Source: Sutcliffiella halmapala (GTDB lineage: Bacteria; Bacillota; Bacilli; Bacillales; Bacillaceae_I). From it: DNA of 64,000 bases. Positions 16,192 through 25,152 of the stretch are shown piece by piece (position 1 is the stretch's first letter; each line of letters begins with the position of its first letter). Location: the NCBI RefSeq assembly GCF_002019665.1, contig NZ_KV917375.1:969390-1033389 (forward strand), given 5' to 3'. A model generated the notes under the pieces. It was given only the letters and a program-made list of their open reading frames with translations. It was not told the origin of the DNA and searched no databases. The position numbers and the translations under genes were made by a program.

Positions 16192-17673
16192 CTACTCCTT
16201 TAAAACTGCTTGGATATAGATGGAAGGATCCATCAGTGTTTCTGCTGCCTGCCATACATATGGATAAACAAATTCGGCTCCTAAACCAAGGAAGGCAGAA
16301 ATTGCGATAAGTATGACAGATGGATAAATGAGTCCTTTAGTTGAACCTTTTTCCTCTGCTTCAGAGAGTACTTCCTCTTTGAAGAAGCAATTCATAAAAA
16401 TTTTCATGACGGATAAAAGTACTAGTAAACTAGATAGCAACATGATCGCTACAAATACATAATGTCCGCCACTTAGTCCACCATCCACTAACATCACTTT
16501 CCCTACAAATCCACTCAATGGAGGAATACCAGCGAGTGCTAGGGATGCGGTGAAAAACAGCCAGCCTAATAAAGGATGGCGTTTAATCATCCCGCCCATT
16601 TGTTTAATCTTATCTGTACCAGTGACAACGAACATTGCTCCAGCTAACAAGAATAACGCGCCTTTTATTACCATGTCGTGAATTAGATAATAAATGGCAC
16701 CGGCATATCCAGTTTCAGTTGCCATCGCTAGTCCGTAAATGATGACTCCTATTGCTGTCACAATATTGTATATCAATATTTTTTTTACATCCCAATAAGC
16801 CATTGCGCCAATCGCTCCAACCAAAATGGTGATTCCCGCTAATACAGCGATAATCAGATGGGTAATTTCTGGTTCGTGATAGAAAATTAGCGTAAAGATG
16901 CGGAAAATAGCGTAAACCCCTACCTTAGTTAATAATGCTCCAAAAAGTGCGGTTATCGGGTAAGGAGGAGCTTGGTAAGAACCTGGTAGCCAGAAATAAA
17001 GTGGGAAAATCCCGCCTTTTAGCCCAAATACTATTAAAAATAAAATGGCGATGACAGTCAGTAAGCCTGTTTGACCAGATTCTGCTACTCTGCTTGAAAT
17101 ATCAGCCATATTTAACGTGCCTATGACTCCATATAGGTAAGCAAGCGCTATAACGAATAAAGCAGATGAGATAATGTTCACAAGTAGGTATTTAAGAGAC
17201 TCTCGAAGCTGAATGCGAGTACCACCTATCACTATTAATGCGTAGGATGATATTAACATTACCTCAAAGAATACAAATAAGTTGAAGATATCACCGGTTA
17301 AAAATGCACCCATTACACCAGTAATTAAGAATTGTGTAAAGGCATAGTAGAAATAGTTCTCTCGTTCTTTTCCGATGGAACGGAATGCAAACAATACACA
17401 AGTGAAACTAACGATAACACCTGTTAAAACTAATAGAGAAGAAAACATATCAGCTACTAGTACAATTCCGAATGGAGGTCGCCAACTTCCTACCTCTAAA
17501 GTTTGTATCCCATTTGTAAATACTGTTTGAACTAATACGAATGAGGCAATTGTTGTTAAAGATAACGCAATCACACTAATCACTTTTTGTAGCTTTAGCT
17601 TTTTAGGGAAAAGCAAAAGAAGTGTCCCTGTAATTAAAGGGATTAGTATGGGTAAAATTACTAAGTTATTCAT
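16192..17673 (-). CDS. mrpD: MrpD, Na+/H+ antiporter subunit D
   Basis: About 493 residues, around 14 membrane helices, homologous to complex I subunits NuoM/N. Conserved transport residues include Glu in FVFFEVMLISSYAL and Lys in LIVFGLKGGIFPLYFWLPGSY. The second ATG (17673) is chosen because AAGGGGA lies ten bases before it; the first ATG at 17682 is too close. Confidence 0.95.
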   Translation of the reverse strand: MNNLVILPILIPLITGTLLLLFPKKLKLQKVISVIALSLTTIASFVLVQTVFTNGIQTLEVGSWRPPFGIVLVADMFSSLLVLTGVIVSFTCVLFAFRSIGKERENYFYYAFTQFLITGVMGAFLTGDIFNLFVFFEVMLISSYALIVIGGTRIQLRESLKYLLVNIISSALFVIALAYLYGVIGTLNMADISSRVAESGQTGLLTVIAILFLIVFGLKGGIFPLYFWLPGSYQAPPYPITALFGALLTKVGVYAIFRIFTLIFYHEPEITHLIIAVLAGITILVGAIGAMAYWDVKKILIYNIVTAIGVIIYGLAMATETGYAGAIYYLIHDMVIKGALFLLAGAMFVVTGTDKIKQMGGMIKRHPLLGWLFFTASLALAGIPPLSGFVGKVMLVDGGLSGGHYVFVAIMLLSSLLVLLSVMKIFMNCFFKEEVLSEAEEKGSTKGLIYPSVILIAISAFLGLGAEFVYPYVWQAAETLMDPSIYIQAVLKE

Positions 17674-18007
17674 GATTATCATTTCCCCTTAATTGATCCA
17701 TATCGTCTGTCTTCAGTTCTTGATATGCACGATAAGCCAGTACGAGTAAAAAGGAGGTAACACCGAAAGCAATAACAATTGCTGTTAATATTAGTGCTTG
17801 TGGAAGCGGGTCTGTATAGACATCTGCTTCTTGTCCAAGCAAGGGTGCTGCTCCACTCTTTAACCCACCCATCGTTAAAAGGAAAAGGTGAGCGCCGTGT
17901 GATAAGAGTACGGTTCCAAATATAATTCTCAAAATACTTTTTGATAGCATTAGATAGGTAGCAGTTGCAATTAAGATGCCTGCTACTACTGTCATTAATA
18001 GTTCCAT
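17666..18007 (-). CDS. mrpC: MrpC, Na+/H+ antiporter subunit C
   Basis: A 113-residue NuoK-like subunit with three helices and the block FGTVLLSHGAHLFLLTMGG. It starts at the last base of mrpB and its end overlaps mrpD. Confidence 0.95.
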   Translation of the reverse strand: MELLMTVVAGILIATATYLMLSKSILRIIFGTVLLSHGAHLFLLTMGGLKSGAAPLLGQEADVYTDPLPQALILTAIVIAFGVTSFLLVLAYRAYQELKTDDMDQLRGNDNHE

Positions 18008-18432
18008 TATTCGCTCTCTCCAATCGTTTGAATAATGGTCATCGCTACACCGACAACAACTAAGTAAACACCTAAATCAAAGGCTAAAGTAGAAGCAATC
18101 GCGGTTTCTCCAAGGATAGGTAACTCAATATAGTCAAAAGTATGAGTTAAAAAAGGAACATCAAAAAAGAATGAACCGACCCCTGTTAAAATAGAAATTA
18201 ACAATCCACTTGCAGCTACTGTTAAAAAATTTATCGGAAAAACTTTTTTTATCGTTTTTAAGTCAAATGCCAATAGTAACAGAACTAGGGCTGCTGATGT
18301 CATTAATCCTCCAATAAAGCCTCCGCCAGGCGTATAATGTCCGGCAAAGAATAGGTAAAAGGAGAAGATGATAATGATAAAAGCTAAAATAGTGGTGACG
18401 GTTTGCAAAATCAAATCATTTACTTTCACCAT
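18007..18432 (-). CDS. mrpB: MrpB, Na+/H+ antiporter subunit B
   Basis: A 141-residue membrane protein with four helices and the MnhB signature GHYTPGGGFIGGLM. It overlaps mrpA by 17 bases, which suits a fixed stoichiometry. Confidence 0.95.
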   Translation of the reverse strand: MVKVNDLILQTVTTILAFIIIIFSFYLFFAGHYTPGGGFIGGLMTSAALVLLLLAFDLKTIKKVFPINFLTVAASGLLISILTGVGSFFFDVPFLTHTFDYIELPILGETAIASTLAFDLGVYLVVVGVAMTIIQTIGESE

Positions 18433-20827
18433 TTACTCCTCCTTTCTTGTCTGAAAGACGAAGCTTAATAAGGGCATAGATTCCAAAAGCAGCTATAGTT
18501 AATACCGAAATTTCAAAAAGTGTATCGAATCCACGGAAATCGACTAAAATTACGTTAACCATATTCTTTCCGCCTGCCTCTTCATAAGAAGCTGTTTCGA
18601 AATACTCAGATATCGATTCGAATAGTCTAGAACTATTTACAGAGAATCCGATTAGGATAACGATTAATCCAACTCCTATAGAGATGATAAAATTCGTCAG
18701 TTGAAATCTAACTCGATTCATTTCCTTCGCTAATTTTGGTAAATGATAAAAACATAGTAGGAATAATGCGACAGACACAGTTTCCACTATCAATTGTGTT
18801 AATGCTAAATCTGGTGCTCTAAATAATACGAAAAACAAAGCCATCGAATAACCGACTACACCAAGTGAAATAATTGCAGCCAAACGGGATTTGGCAAATA
18901 CAGTGGTTAGTGCTCCAATTACCATTACTAATGCAAGAATCACTTCATATGCTCCTATTGGAGAAACGTTTGTAAGACTCACTTTAAACGCATTTGTTTT
19001 AAGTAACAATCCACCAAGTAAAAGTATAATAAAACCGAATATTACCACAAGGTAGTCACGAAGAAATCCTGTCATGTATGTGCGTGTAAAAACAAAGGAG
19101 CCTCTATCCAGTCCAACTAAAGCTCCGTCATAAAGCCTATTTAAGGCTAGACGCTGTGGGAACCAATCGTAAATCTTCCCCCATTTTGCAACAGTTAGAT
19201 AAAGCAACGTTCCGACACTAATGACCCCAATAGTCATAAATAATTCCGTATTCCATCCATGCCAGAAATAGATATTTACTTCTTTCACAGTGAAATTGCT
19301 TGGGAGAATGGAATGTAAAGTTGCCTCAATTATGTTCTTTAAAATCATTGGGAAGAATCCAAAGATAATCACTAATGAAGCAAGGATAATTGGAGGAATT
19401 AACATACCAATTGGCGCTTCATGTGGTTTCTTATCAAAGTTTTTTGGTTGATATTTTCCAGTAAATGTTTTGAAAACAATTAACATACTATAAATAAATG
19501 TGAAGATGCTTGCCACCCATGCTAAAACAGGGAATAACCAACCGATTGTTTCAACATTCCATATCCCAATCTCTGTGACACTAAGCATTCCAGTAAAGAA
19601 CATTTCCTTACTTAAGAAGCCGTTAAATGGCGGCAGACCAGCCATGGAGAAACAGCCAATTAAAGCTAGAGTGAACGTAATTGGCATAATGTTCATCAAA
19701 CCGCCGAGCTTACGGATATCCCTTGTCCCAGTTTCGTGATCTACAATACCAACAACCATGAACAAACTACCTTTAAATGTTGCATGGTTTATTAAATGGA
19801 ATACTGCAGCTAATGTGGCTACCGTGTAGATATTTTCATCTAAATAATCATAGTAGACAGCCGCACTTCCAACTCCGAGAAGTGTCATAATTAAACCGAG
19901 CTGACTTATAGTGGAGAAGGCTAGCACCGATTTTAAATCGGTTTGCTTTACCGCAGAGAACGATCCCCAGAATAAAGTAATGATACCGATGACGGAAATA
20001 ATCCAAAACCACTCAGGTGCTCCTGCAAATACAGGACTCATTCTAGCTACAAGGTAAATTCCAGCTTTCACCATAGTAGCGGAGTGTAAATAAGCACTAA
20101 CTGGTGTAGGCGCTTCCATCGCATCTGGTAACCAAATATGGAACGGAAATTGTGCGGATTTTGTAAATGCTCCTAGTAAGAAAAGAATTAGTGCTGGCAC
20201 AAATAACTCATGGCTAGTAACGACATCTACATTCGCTATTATTTCCCGTACGCTGAAGGTGCCTGTCATATTGTAAAGGAGAACGATACCCGCAAGCATG
20301 GCAAGTCCACCGAAAACAGTAATGACCATGGATTTTAACGCACCATAGCGCGATTTTTCCCGTTTATACCAATAGCTAATTAATAAAAAGGAAGAAATAC
20401 TAGTTAACTCCCAGAAAGAATAAAGAACAAGAAGATTGTCGGATAATACTACTCCGAGCATCGCTCCCATAAACATTAATAAATAGACATAAAATGTGTT
20501 AAGCGCTTCCTTTTCTTTTGGGAGATAATAAATAGAATAGAGAACTACTAAAGCACCTATTCCTGTTATTAGGAGGGCAAATAGTAAACCTAATCCATCT
20601 AAATATACACTGAAGTTAATTCCCATAGAAGGAATCCAACTCATCGTGCTTAATAGTGCCTCGCCGTTCATGGTTATGGCTAGAAAACCAATAAAATATA
20701 GAAACAAGGCAAGTGGGAGGATTAAAACAAACCACCCGGTATGTATTGGCTTAAAGTACTTATGCAAAAATGGTACAAATATCGCCAATAAAAACGGCGA
20801 TAAAATCACTAAATGAATCAGTGACAA
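18416..20827 (-). CDS. mrpA: MrpA, Na+/H+ antiporter subunit A
   Basis: About 803 residues and around 20 helices; the largest, NuoL-like subunit. Conserved parts are LLVLYSFWELTSISSFLLI (Glu in helix 5), KSAQFPFHIWLPDAMEAPTPVSA and the C-terminal DUF4040/MnhB-like section near FRAPDLALTQLIVETVSVAL. TTG at 20827 is the likely start: AAGGAGG lies eight bases before it, and a longer reading frame would begin inside that site. The seven genes run mrpA to mrpG with overlaps or minimal gaps, one operon ending at the 15032 terminator. Confidence 0.95.
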   Translation of the reverse strand: MSLIHLVILSPFLLAIFVPFLHKYFKPIHTGWFVLILPLALFLYFIGFLAITMNGEALLSTMSWIPSMGINFSVYLDGLGLLFALLITGIGALVVLYSIYYLPKEKEALNTFYVYLLMFMGAMLGVVLSDNLLVLYSFWELTSISSFLLISYWYKREKSRYGALKSMVITVFGGLAMLAGIVLLYNMTGTFSVREIIANVDVVTSHELFVPALILFLLGAFTKSAQFPFHIWLPDAMEAPTPVSAYLHSATMVKAGIYLVARMSPVFAGAPEWFWIISVIGIITLFWGSFSAVKQTDLKSVLAFSTISQLGLIMTLLGVGSAAVYYDYLDENIYTVATLAAVFHLINHATFKGSLFMVVGIVDHETGTRDIRKLGGLMNIMPITFTLALIGCFSMAGLPPFNGFLSKEMFFTGMLSVTEIGIWNVETIGWLFPVLAWVASIFTFIYSMLIVFKTFTGKYQPKNFDKKPHEAPIGMLIPPIILASLVIIFGFFPMILKNIIEATLHSILPSNFTVKEVNIYFWHGWNTELFMTIGVISVGTLLYLTVAKWGKIYDWFPQRLALNRLYDGALVGLDRGSFVFTRTYMTGFLRDYLVVIFGFIILLLGGLLLKTNAFKVSLTNVSPIGAYEVILALVMVIGALTTVFAKSRLAAIISLGVVGYSMALFFVLFRAPDLALTQLIVETVSVALFLLCFYHLPKLAKEMNRVRFQLTNFIISIGVGLIVILIGFSVNSSRLFESISEYFETASYEEAGGKNMVNVILVDFRGFDTLFEISVLTIAAFGIYALIKLRLSDKKGGVNGESK

Positions 20828-21128
20828 GACGCAAACCTCCTTCAATTTCTTTTAAAACTTTCATACAAAACAAAGCACAACAAAATAAAGCACTTTTTTT
20901 ATAAGCACTTTTCCATGTTTTAATTGAAAGTAATGTAAGAATAAATACTACTAAAGTAAAGTATATACTAAATCAAAACCTTGTGCATCATAGCAGATTC
21001 TTAGTATGGTCTGATTTTTCCTGATGTATTAAATAAATAGAAACTCGGTAAAATAAATCGAAAATTTTTTTTGAAACTGCATAAAATATTGTTTAATTAG
21101 CCATTCTATATTTAGGGTGGTGGTAGAT
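20828..21128. other. Divergent control region of mrpA and the 85-aa gene
   Basis: About 300 AT-rich bases with no gene. It must hold the mrp operon promoter on the minus strand and a promoter for the small gene at 21129. Several TATACT/TATACTA-like boxes are present near 20960-20970, but no pair with good spacing stands out. Confidence 0.4.
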
Positions 21129-21386
21129 ATGACGAAAACAAAAGCAACTGTGGCTCTCTCCATATTTTCCACTTTATTTGCTGGTGCTTGGTGGTTTAAT
21201 ACAGAAATGAAGAGTGATTTCAATGAACAAATGAACAACTCTAATTCAGGGGTTGTGTTAATGAACACTAGTCAAATGGAAGGTCAAGGCAGCCTAAATG
21301 TCATTCAACCATTTAAGCCCCGTGAATATATCAGAGTTGTAGTTGCAAAAAAGCAAGAGGAAAAGAAAGAAGTAGAACCTTCTTAA
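21129..21386 (+). CDS. Small signal-anchored protein, unknown (85 aa)
   Basis: ATG 21129 follows TAGGGTGG by eight bases. Residues 4-22 form one hydrophobic segment after MTKTKA, then a polar, Asn/Ser-rich region and a strongly charged KKQEEKKEVEPS tail. This looks like an N-terminally anchored protein with its bulk outside or a non-cleaved signal. I do not recognise the family. It is divergent from mrpA and followed by its own terminator. Confidence 0.65.
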   Translation: MTKTKATVALSIFSTLFAGAWWFNTEMKSDFNEQMNNSNSGVVLMNTSQMEGQGSLNVIQPFKPREYIRVVVAKKQEEKKEVEPS

Positions 21387-21412
21387 GTGAATTTAATGTT
21401 TATTTAGTTAGA

Positions 21413-21443
21413 AGCGGTTATACACATCGTATAGCCGTTTTTC
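21413..21443 (+). terminator. Terminator
   Basis: GCGGTTATAC pairs with GTATAGCCGT around ACATC, then TTTTC. Confidence 0.85.
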
Positions 21444-21575
21444 TATGGGAACAATTAAAAATTTTGATTAATTTTACACTGTATCCGCTTTCACTGAGGG
21501 AGCATTCTTGATATATTGAACTTATTTCTGTAAAGTGAAAATTGGAATAGTAAATCTGTATTAGGAGGGTTTAAC

Positions 21576-22925
21576 ATGGTACATATTCGTTTCGATTATA
21601 ACAAGGCTCTATCTTTTTTTGGGGAACATGAAATTACATATTTAAGAGATGCTGTAAAAGTTGCGCATCATTCACTGCATGAGAAAACAGGCGCTGGTAA
21701 CGATTACCTTGGGTGGATTGACTTACCGACTGCATATGACAAAGAAGAATTTTCTCGTATTGTAAAAAGTGCGAATAAGATTAAAAGTGATTCCGATGTT
21801 TTATTAGTGGTAGGGATTGGTGGCTCTTATCTTGGAGCTCGTGCTGCGCTTGAGATGCTAAACCATTCATTCTATAATGCTTTGACAAAAGAACAGCGTA
21901 AAACACCGCAAGTAGTTTTTGTTGGTAACAATATTAGTTCTACTTATATGAAGGATTTAATGGACCTAATAGAAGGAAAAGATTTCTCTATTAATGTTAT
22001 TTCTAAATCCGGTACTACAACGGAACCAGCATTAGCTTTCCGTATCTTCCGTAAGATTTTAGAAGAAAAGTATGGCAAAGAAGAAGCTCGTACACGTATC
22101 TATGCTACTACTGATAAAGAGCGTGGAGCGTTAAAAACTCTTGCATTAGAAGAAGGATACGAATCATTCATTATTCCTGATGATGTAGGTGGCCGTTACT
22201 CCGTGCTTACGGCAGTAGGTCTATTACCTATCGCAGTTTCAGGTGCTGATATAGAAGCGATGATGAAGGGAGCGGCAGATGCAAGCCAAGAGTTCTCTAA
22301 CTCAGAACTAGAAGAAAATGCCGCTTATCAATACGCAGCAGTTCGAAATGTCCTTTACAATAAAGGAAAAACGATTGAAATGCTAATCAATTATGAGCCA
22401 GGATTGCAATATTTCTCTGAATGGTGGAAGCAGCTATTTGGCGAAAGTGAAGGGAAAGACCAAAAAGGAATTTTCCCAGCATCCGCAAACTTCTCTACAG
22501 ACCTTCATTCTATGGGTCAATATGTACAAGAAGGACGCCGTGATCTATTTGAGACAATCATCAAGGTTGAAGATTCAAGACACGAGTTACTTGTGGAAGA
22601 AGAAGCATCTGATTTAGATGGTTTAAACTATCTTGCTGGCAAAACAGTAGACTTTGTAAACACAAAAGCTTATGAAGGTACGTTACTTGCTCATACTGAT
22701 GGAGGGGTACCTAATCTAGTGGTGAACATCCCAGCGATGGATGCTTATACTTTTGGATACCTCGTTTACTTCTTTGAAAAAGCGTGTGCCATGAGCGGAT
22801 ACTTATTAGGCGTAAATCCTTTCGATCAGCCTGGAGTAGAAGCTTATAAAGTGAACATGTTTGCTCTTTTAGGGAAACCAGGGTTTGAAGAAGTTAAAGC
22901 CGAATTAGAAAAACGTTTAAAATAG
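21576..22925 (+). CDS. pgi: Glucose-6-phosphate isomerase
   Basis: A 449-residue phosphoglucose isomerase, the usual Gram-positive length, after AGGAGGG. Conserved sugar-phosphate sites are [16 protein letters not shown] and [16 protein letters not shown], and the C-terminal [14 protein letters not shown] carries the family lysine. It interconverts glucose-6-P and fructose-6-P in glycolysis. Single-gene unit in the conserved yugJ/pgi/yugN order. Confidence 0.97.
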   Translation: MVHIRFDYNKALSFFGEHEITYLRDAVKVAHHSLHEKTGAGNDYLGWIDLPTAYDKEEFSRIVKSANKIKSDSDVLLVVGIGGSYLGARAALEMLNHSFYNALTKEQRKTPQVVFVGNNISSTYMKDLMDLIEGKDFSINVISKSGTTTEPALAFRIFRKILEEKYGKEEARTRIYATTDKERGALKTLALEEGYESFIIPDDVGGRYSVLTAVGLLPIAVSGADIEAMMKGAADASQEFSNSELEENAAYQYAAVRNVLYNKGKTIEMLINYEPGLQYFSEWWKQLFGESEGKDQKGIFPASANFSTDLHSMGQYVQEGRRDLFETIIKVEDSRHELLVEEEASDLDGLNYLAGKTVDFVNTKAYEGTLLAHTDGGVPNLVVNIPAMDAYTFGYLVYFFEKACAMSGYLLGVNPFDQPGVEAYKVNMFALLGKPGFEEVKAELEKRLK

Positions 22926-22941
22926 AATGTAAATGAAAAAC

Positions 22942-22976
22942 GAAGCTGCCGAGTTTATGGGTGGCTTCTTTTTTGT
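22942..22976 (+). terminator. Terminator after pgi
   Basis: GAAGCTGCC pairs imperfectly with GGTGGCTTC, then TTTTTTG. Confidence 0.7.
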
Positions 22977-23095
22977 TTGGCTTTGTTAAAGTACAGCGGT
23001 GTTTAACAAAGCCTTTTGTTTTGAAAAATGCCGTATCAGAACTTTTGTATATAAGTTTTTACTAAGGGAAACCTACTTCAAAAGGGGGGATTTCT

Positions 23096-23503
23096 ATGAT
23101 TCCAATTCCTTCAAAGGTAGAAGGTACAGATTTTCATCTATACAAATTAGAAAAAGAATTGCAAGAGTTAGGATATTCTATTGGGGGCAACTGGGACTAT
23201 GACCATGGGTACTTTGATTATAAGATTGATGATAAAGTAGGGTATCAATATTTACGGGTACCATTTCAAGCGGTGGACGGTCAACTCGATTCTCAAGGTA
23301 CAACAGTAAGAATAGGCAGGCCATTCTTACTGTCCCATAAATATCAAATTGGTGTGGACGATAATGCACATGTAGGTAATGGAGCAGCGGCCTTTAATCA
23401 GTTTTCAGAACCTGTGGATTCAGATGCTTCCTTCCCAAAGGAATATGTTGAATTAGGTCGTTCTTTGGTGAAGGAATTAGAAGCTGTTCTTTTAACTAAT
23501 TAG
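23096..23503 (+). CDS. yugN: YugN-like family protein
   Basis: A 135-residue cytoplasmic protein of the YugN family, AAAGGGGGG before ATG. Conserved blocks: GGNWDYDHGYFDYKID, YLRVPFQAVDGQLD and GRPFLLSHKYQ. Function unknown. Its last codons overlap the end of yugO on the other strand by four bases. Confidence 0.9.
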   Translation: MIPIPSKVEGTDFHLYKLEKELQELGYSIGGNWDYDHGYFDYKIDDKVGYQYLRVPFQAVDGQLDSQGTTVRIGRPFLLSHKYQIGVDDNAHVGNGAAAFNQFSEPVDSDASFPKEYVELGRSLVKELEAVLLTN

Positions 23504-24501
23504 TCTTTGATTACAAGTAGACAATCGTCAGCTTGAATGAGTGTGTAAAGAGGAGGATTAACCATTGTCTCTCCTCTTCTTTTTATGCCTATAAGTAGTA
23601 TTTTATTTTGCATGAGTGTGTTACTTACTGATTCAAACGTGTTTCCAATATGAGAATTCTCGACGTCTAAGTATTTTAATTTACTACCCTTCAACTGATC
23701 AAGCATGTGTAAAAGTGTATTAGACATTCCATTGGAAACCATACTGTTAATCATGACATAACTAGATAGCATATTGGTTTGAATAATTTCATCTGCCCCA
23801 GCGCGTTGAGCATTTTTCACCTGAACGGAAGTTAATATTTCAACAATTGTATAAACATTCGGGTTCAATCCTTTGACAGTTAATAAGGTTAAGATCGCAT
23901 TCATATCAGCTTGGACTTCATCTTTACTTTGATCAGATGTAACAACAACAAGTTCAGCTTTTTTTATATTCGCATGAAGTAAAATATGATCGTAAATAGG
24001 ATTGCCCTTAATATAGTGTACATTATGACCAGGTAATGGATTTTGATCAAGGGTCTGATCAATTAAGACAATGGATAATGGTTTCTTTCCGAGACCTTTT
24101 ATCTGTGTTAGTGTTTCTTTCACTCTTTCGTTCCAGCCTACAATTATAATATGTTTCTCATCTTTATACTCCACTTTGCCCTCCAGATAAGCATTTTGTG
24201 TTGTAATGGCACTTGATGCAAGTGCAACGAAGTAGGTAGTGACAAATCCAGTTCCGATGAAGATTAATAAAATTGCCAAGGTTCTTCCTGGTATGGTTAT
24301 GGGTACATAATCTCCATAGCCAAGAGTTGCTGTTGTAACGAGTGCCCACCAAATGCCATCAAAAATGGAGGGAAACTCTGTAGGTTCAATAAAATGTATG
24401 ATTACTCCAAATGTAATATTGATTATGAAAATAATACATAAAACTCTTATAATAACTGGCCAATGAATAAAGTTGAAATGAAATGAGGTATTATTCTTCA
24501 T
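23500..24501 (-). CDS. yugO: YugO, RCK-domain potassium channel
   Basis: A 333-residue ion channel. Two membrane helices (about 16-37 and 70-95) flank a pore loop with the K+ selectivity filter TLGYGD at 59-64. The cytoplasmic part has a TrkA-N/RCK Rossmann domain from about 112 (IIIVGWNERV), then a region like TrkA-C. B. subtilis YugO is a putative K+ efflux channel linked with biofilm formation and electrical signalling. It is translated from an ATG inside the last codons of mstX (11-base overlap), so the two are coupled. Confidence 0.93.
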   Translation of the reverse strand: MKNNTSFHFNFIHWPVIIRVLCIIFIINITFGVIIHFIEPTEFPSIFDGIWWALVTTATLGYGDYVPITIPGRTLAILLIFIGTGFVTTYFVALASSAITTQNAYLEGKVEYKDEKHIIIVGWNERVKETLTQIKGLGKKPLSIVLIDQTLDQNPLPGHNVHYIKGNPIYDHILLHANIKKAELVVVTSDQSKDEVQADMNAILTLLTVKGLNPNVYTIVEILTSVQVKNAQRAGADEIIQTNMLSSYVMINSMVSNGMSNTLLHMLDQLKGSKLKYLDVENSHIGNTFESVSNTLMQNKILLIGIKRRGETMVNPPLYTLIQADDCLLVIKD

Positions 24502-24748
24502 GTTCTTTCTCCTCAGTTGATACGAAGGAAAGAACCTCCTTTATAATAGTGTTTATCCTCTTGGTTAGCGCGGCTTCTCCAAATTTTTCTTTTCCAGCTT
24601 CAAGTAATTGCAAAACCTCTTCATCAAAATCAATTATGGCTTTATCTTCCTCCGCCTCGTTATATAATTCAATAAATTGGTCTAAGCCTTCATTCATGCG
24701 GTCTATTGCATCACTTAAGGCTACTTTTTCATTCGGTTTTAACTTCAA
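24491..24748 (-). CDS. mstX: MstX (Mistic), membrane-associating helper of YugO
   Basis: An 85-residue protein matching Mistic: AIDRMNEGLDQFIELYNEAEEDK is nearly the B. subtilis segment. TTG 24748 is inferred as start because GAGGTG lies six bases ahead and the length then equals the short Mistic variants of other bacilli. Mistic is a four-helix protein that inserts into the membrane without the Sec machinery and helps YugO assemble. It is acidic and surprisingly polar here too. The ATG of yugO is inside its last codons. Confidence 0.9.
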   Translation of the reverse strand: MKLKPNEKVALSDAIDRMNEGLDQFIELYNEAEEDKAIIDFDEEVLQLLEAGKEKFGEAALTKRINTIIKEVLSFVSTEEKEHEE

Positions 24749-24875
24749 TTCATTCACCTCAATGCTTATTGTTGACAAAACAAGGAGATGATTAAACTTG
24801 AGAGGCATAATTATCATGAAAAAAAGCAAAAATAAGAAAGATATGTCATGATGTTCTTAAGCAGGAGTGATAAAA

Positions 24876-25064
24876 ATGGAAGAAAAACGAGTGAGACAAA
24901 TATTATCATCGTCAGCTACTATAAATGTCACCTTTCAAGGCGCTAGTGTATGGATTGACGATGTAAGTCAAGATGGAAAAACGGCAACAGTTCATCTTCG
25001 CGGTCCAGCTGGAGAAGAACGAACTACTGTAGATATTCAGGATTTGCAGGAGGTAGAGGGGTAA
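24876..25064 (+). CDS. sspH: H-family small acid-soluble spore protein
   Basis: A 62-residue protein. ATG 24876 is used since CAGGAGTG forms the ribosome binding site and an upstream GTG lies inside it. The SspH pattern is clear: VRQILSSSATINVTFQGASVWI, then VHLRGPAGEE. Such proteins are made in the forespore under sigma-F/G; I do not see a certain promoter. Confidence 0.88.
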   Translation: MEEKRVRQILSSSATINVTFQGASVWIDDVSQDGKTATVHLRGPAGEERTTVDIQDLQEVEG

Positions 25065-25092
25065 TTAGATGATAGTTTTATCTATTTAAAAC

Positions 25093-25138
25093 AAAAAAAA
25101 GAGGTGCACACATTTTTAAAATGTCCACCTCTTTTTTT
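25093..25138. terminator. Bidirectional terminator
   Basis: AAAAAAAAGAGGTG pairs with CACCTCTTTTTTT around about 18 bases; it serves sspH and the symporter gene. Confidence 0.88.
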
Positions 25139-25152
25139 GTTATTTATTTGGA

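Noticed and set aside
17679..18023. 114-codon minus-strand frame over mrpC
   Set aside because: Same strand but a shifted frame of mrpC, which is clearly the real gene.
24805..24812. Sigma-G -10 box CATAATTA ahead of sspH
   Set aside because: No -35 box at the right spacing (17-18 bases) could be found, so no promoter was called.
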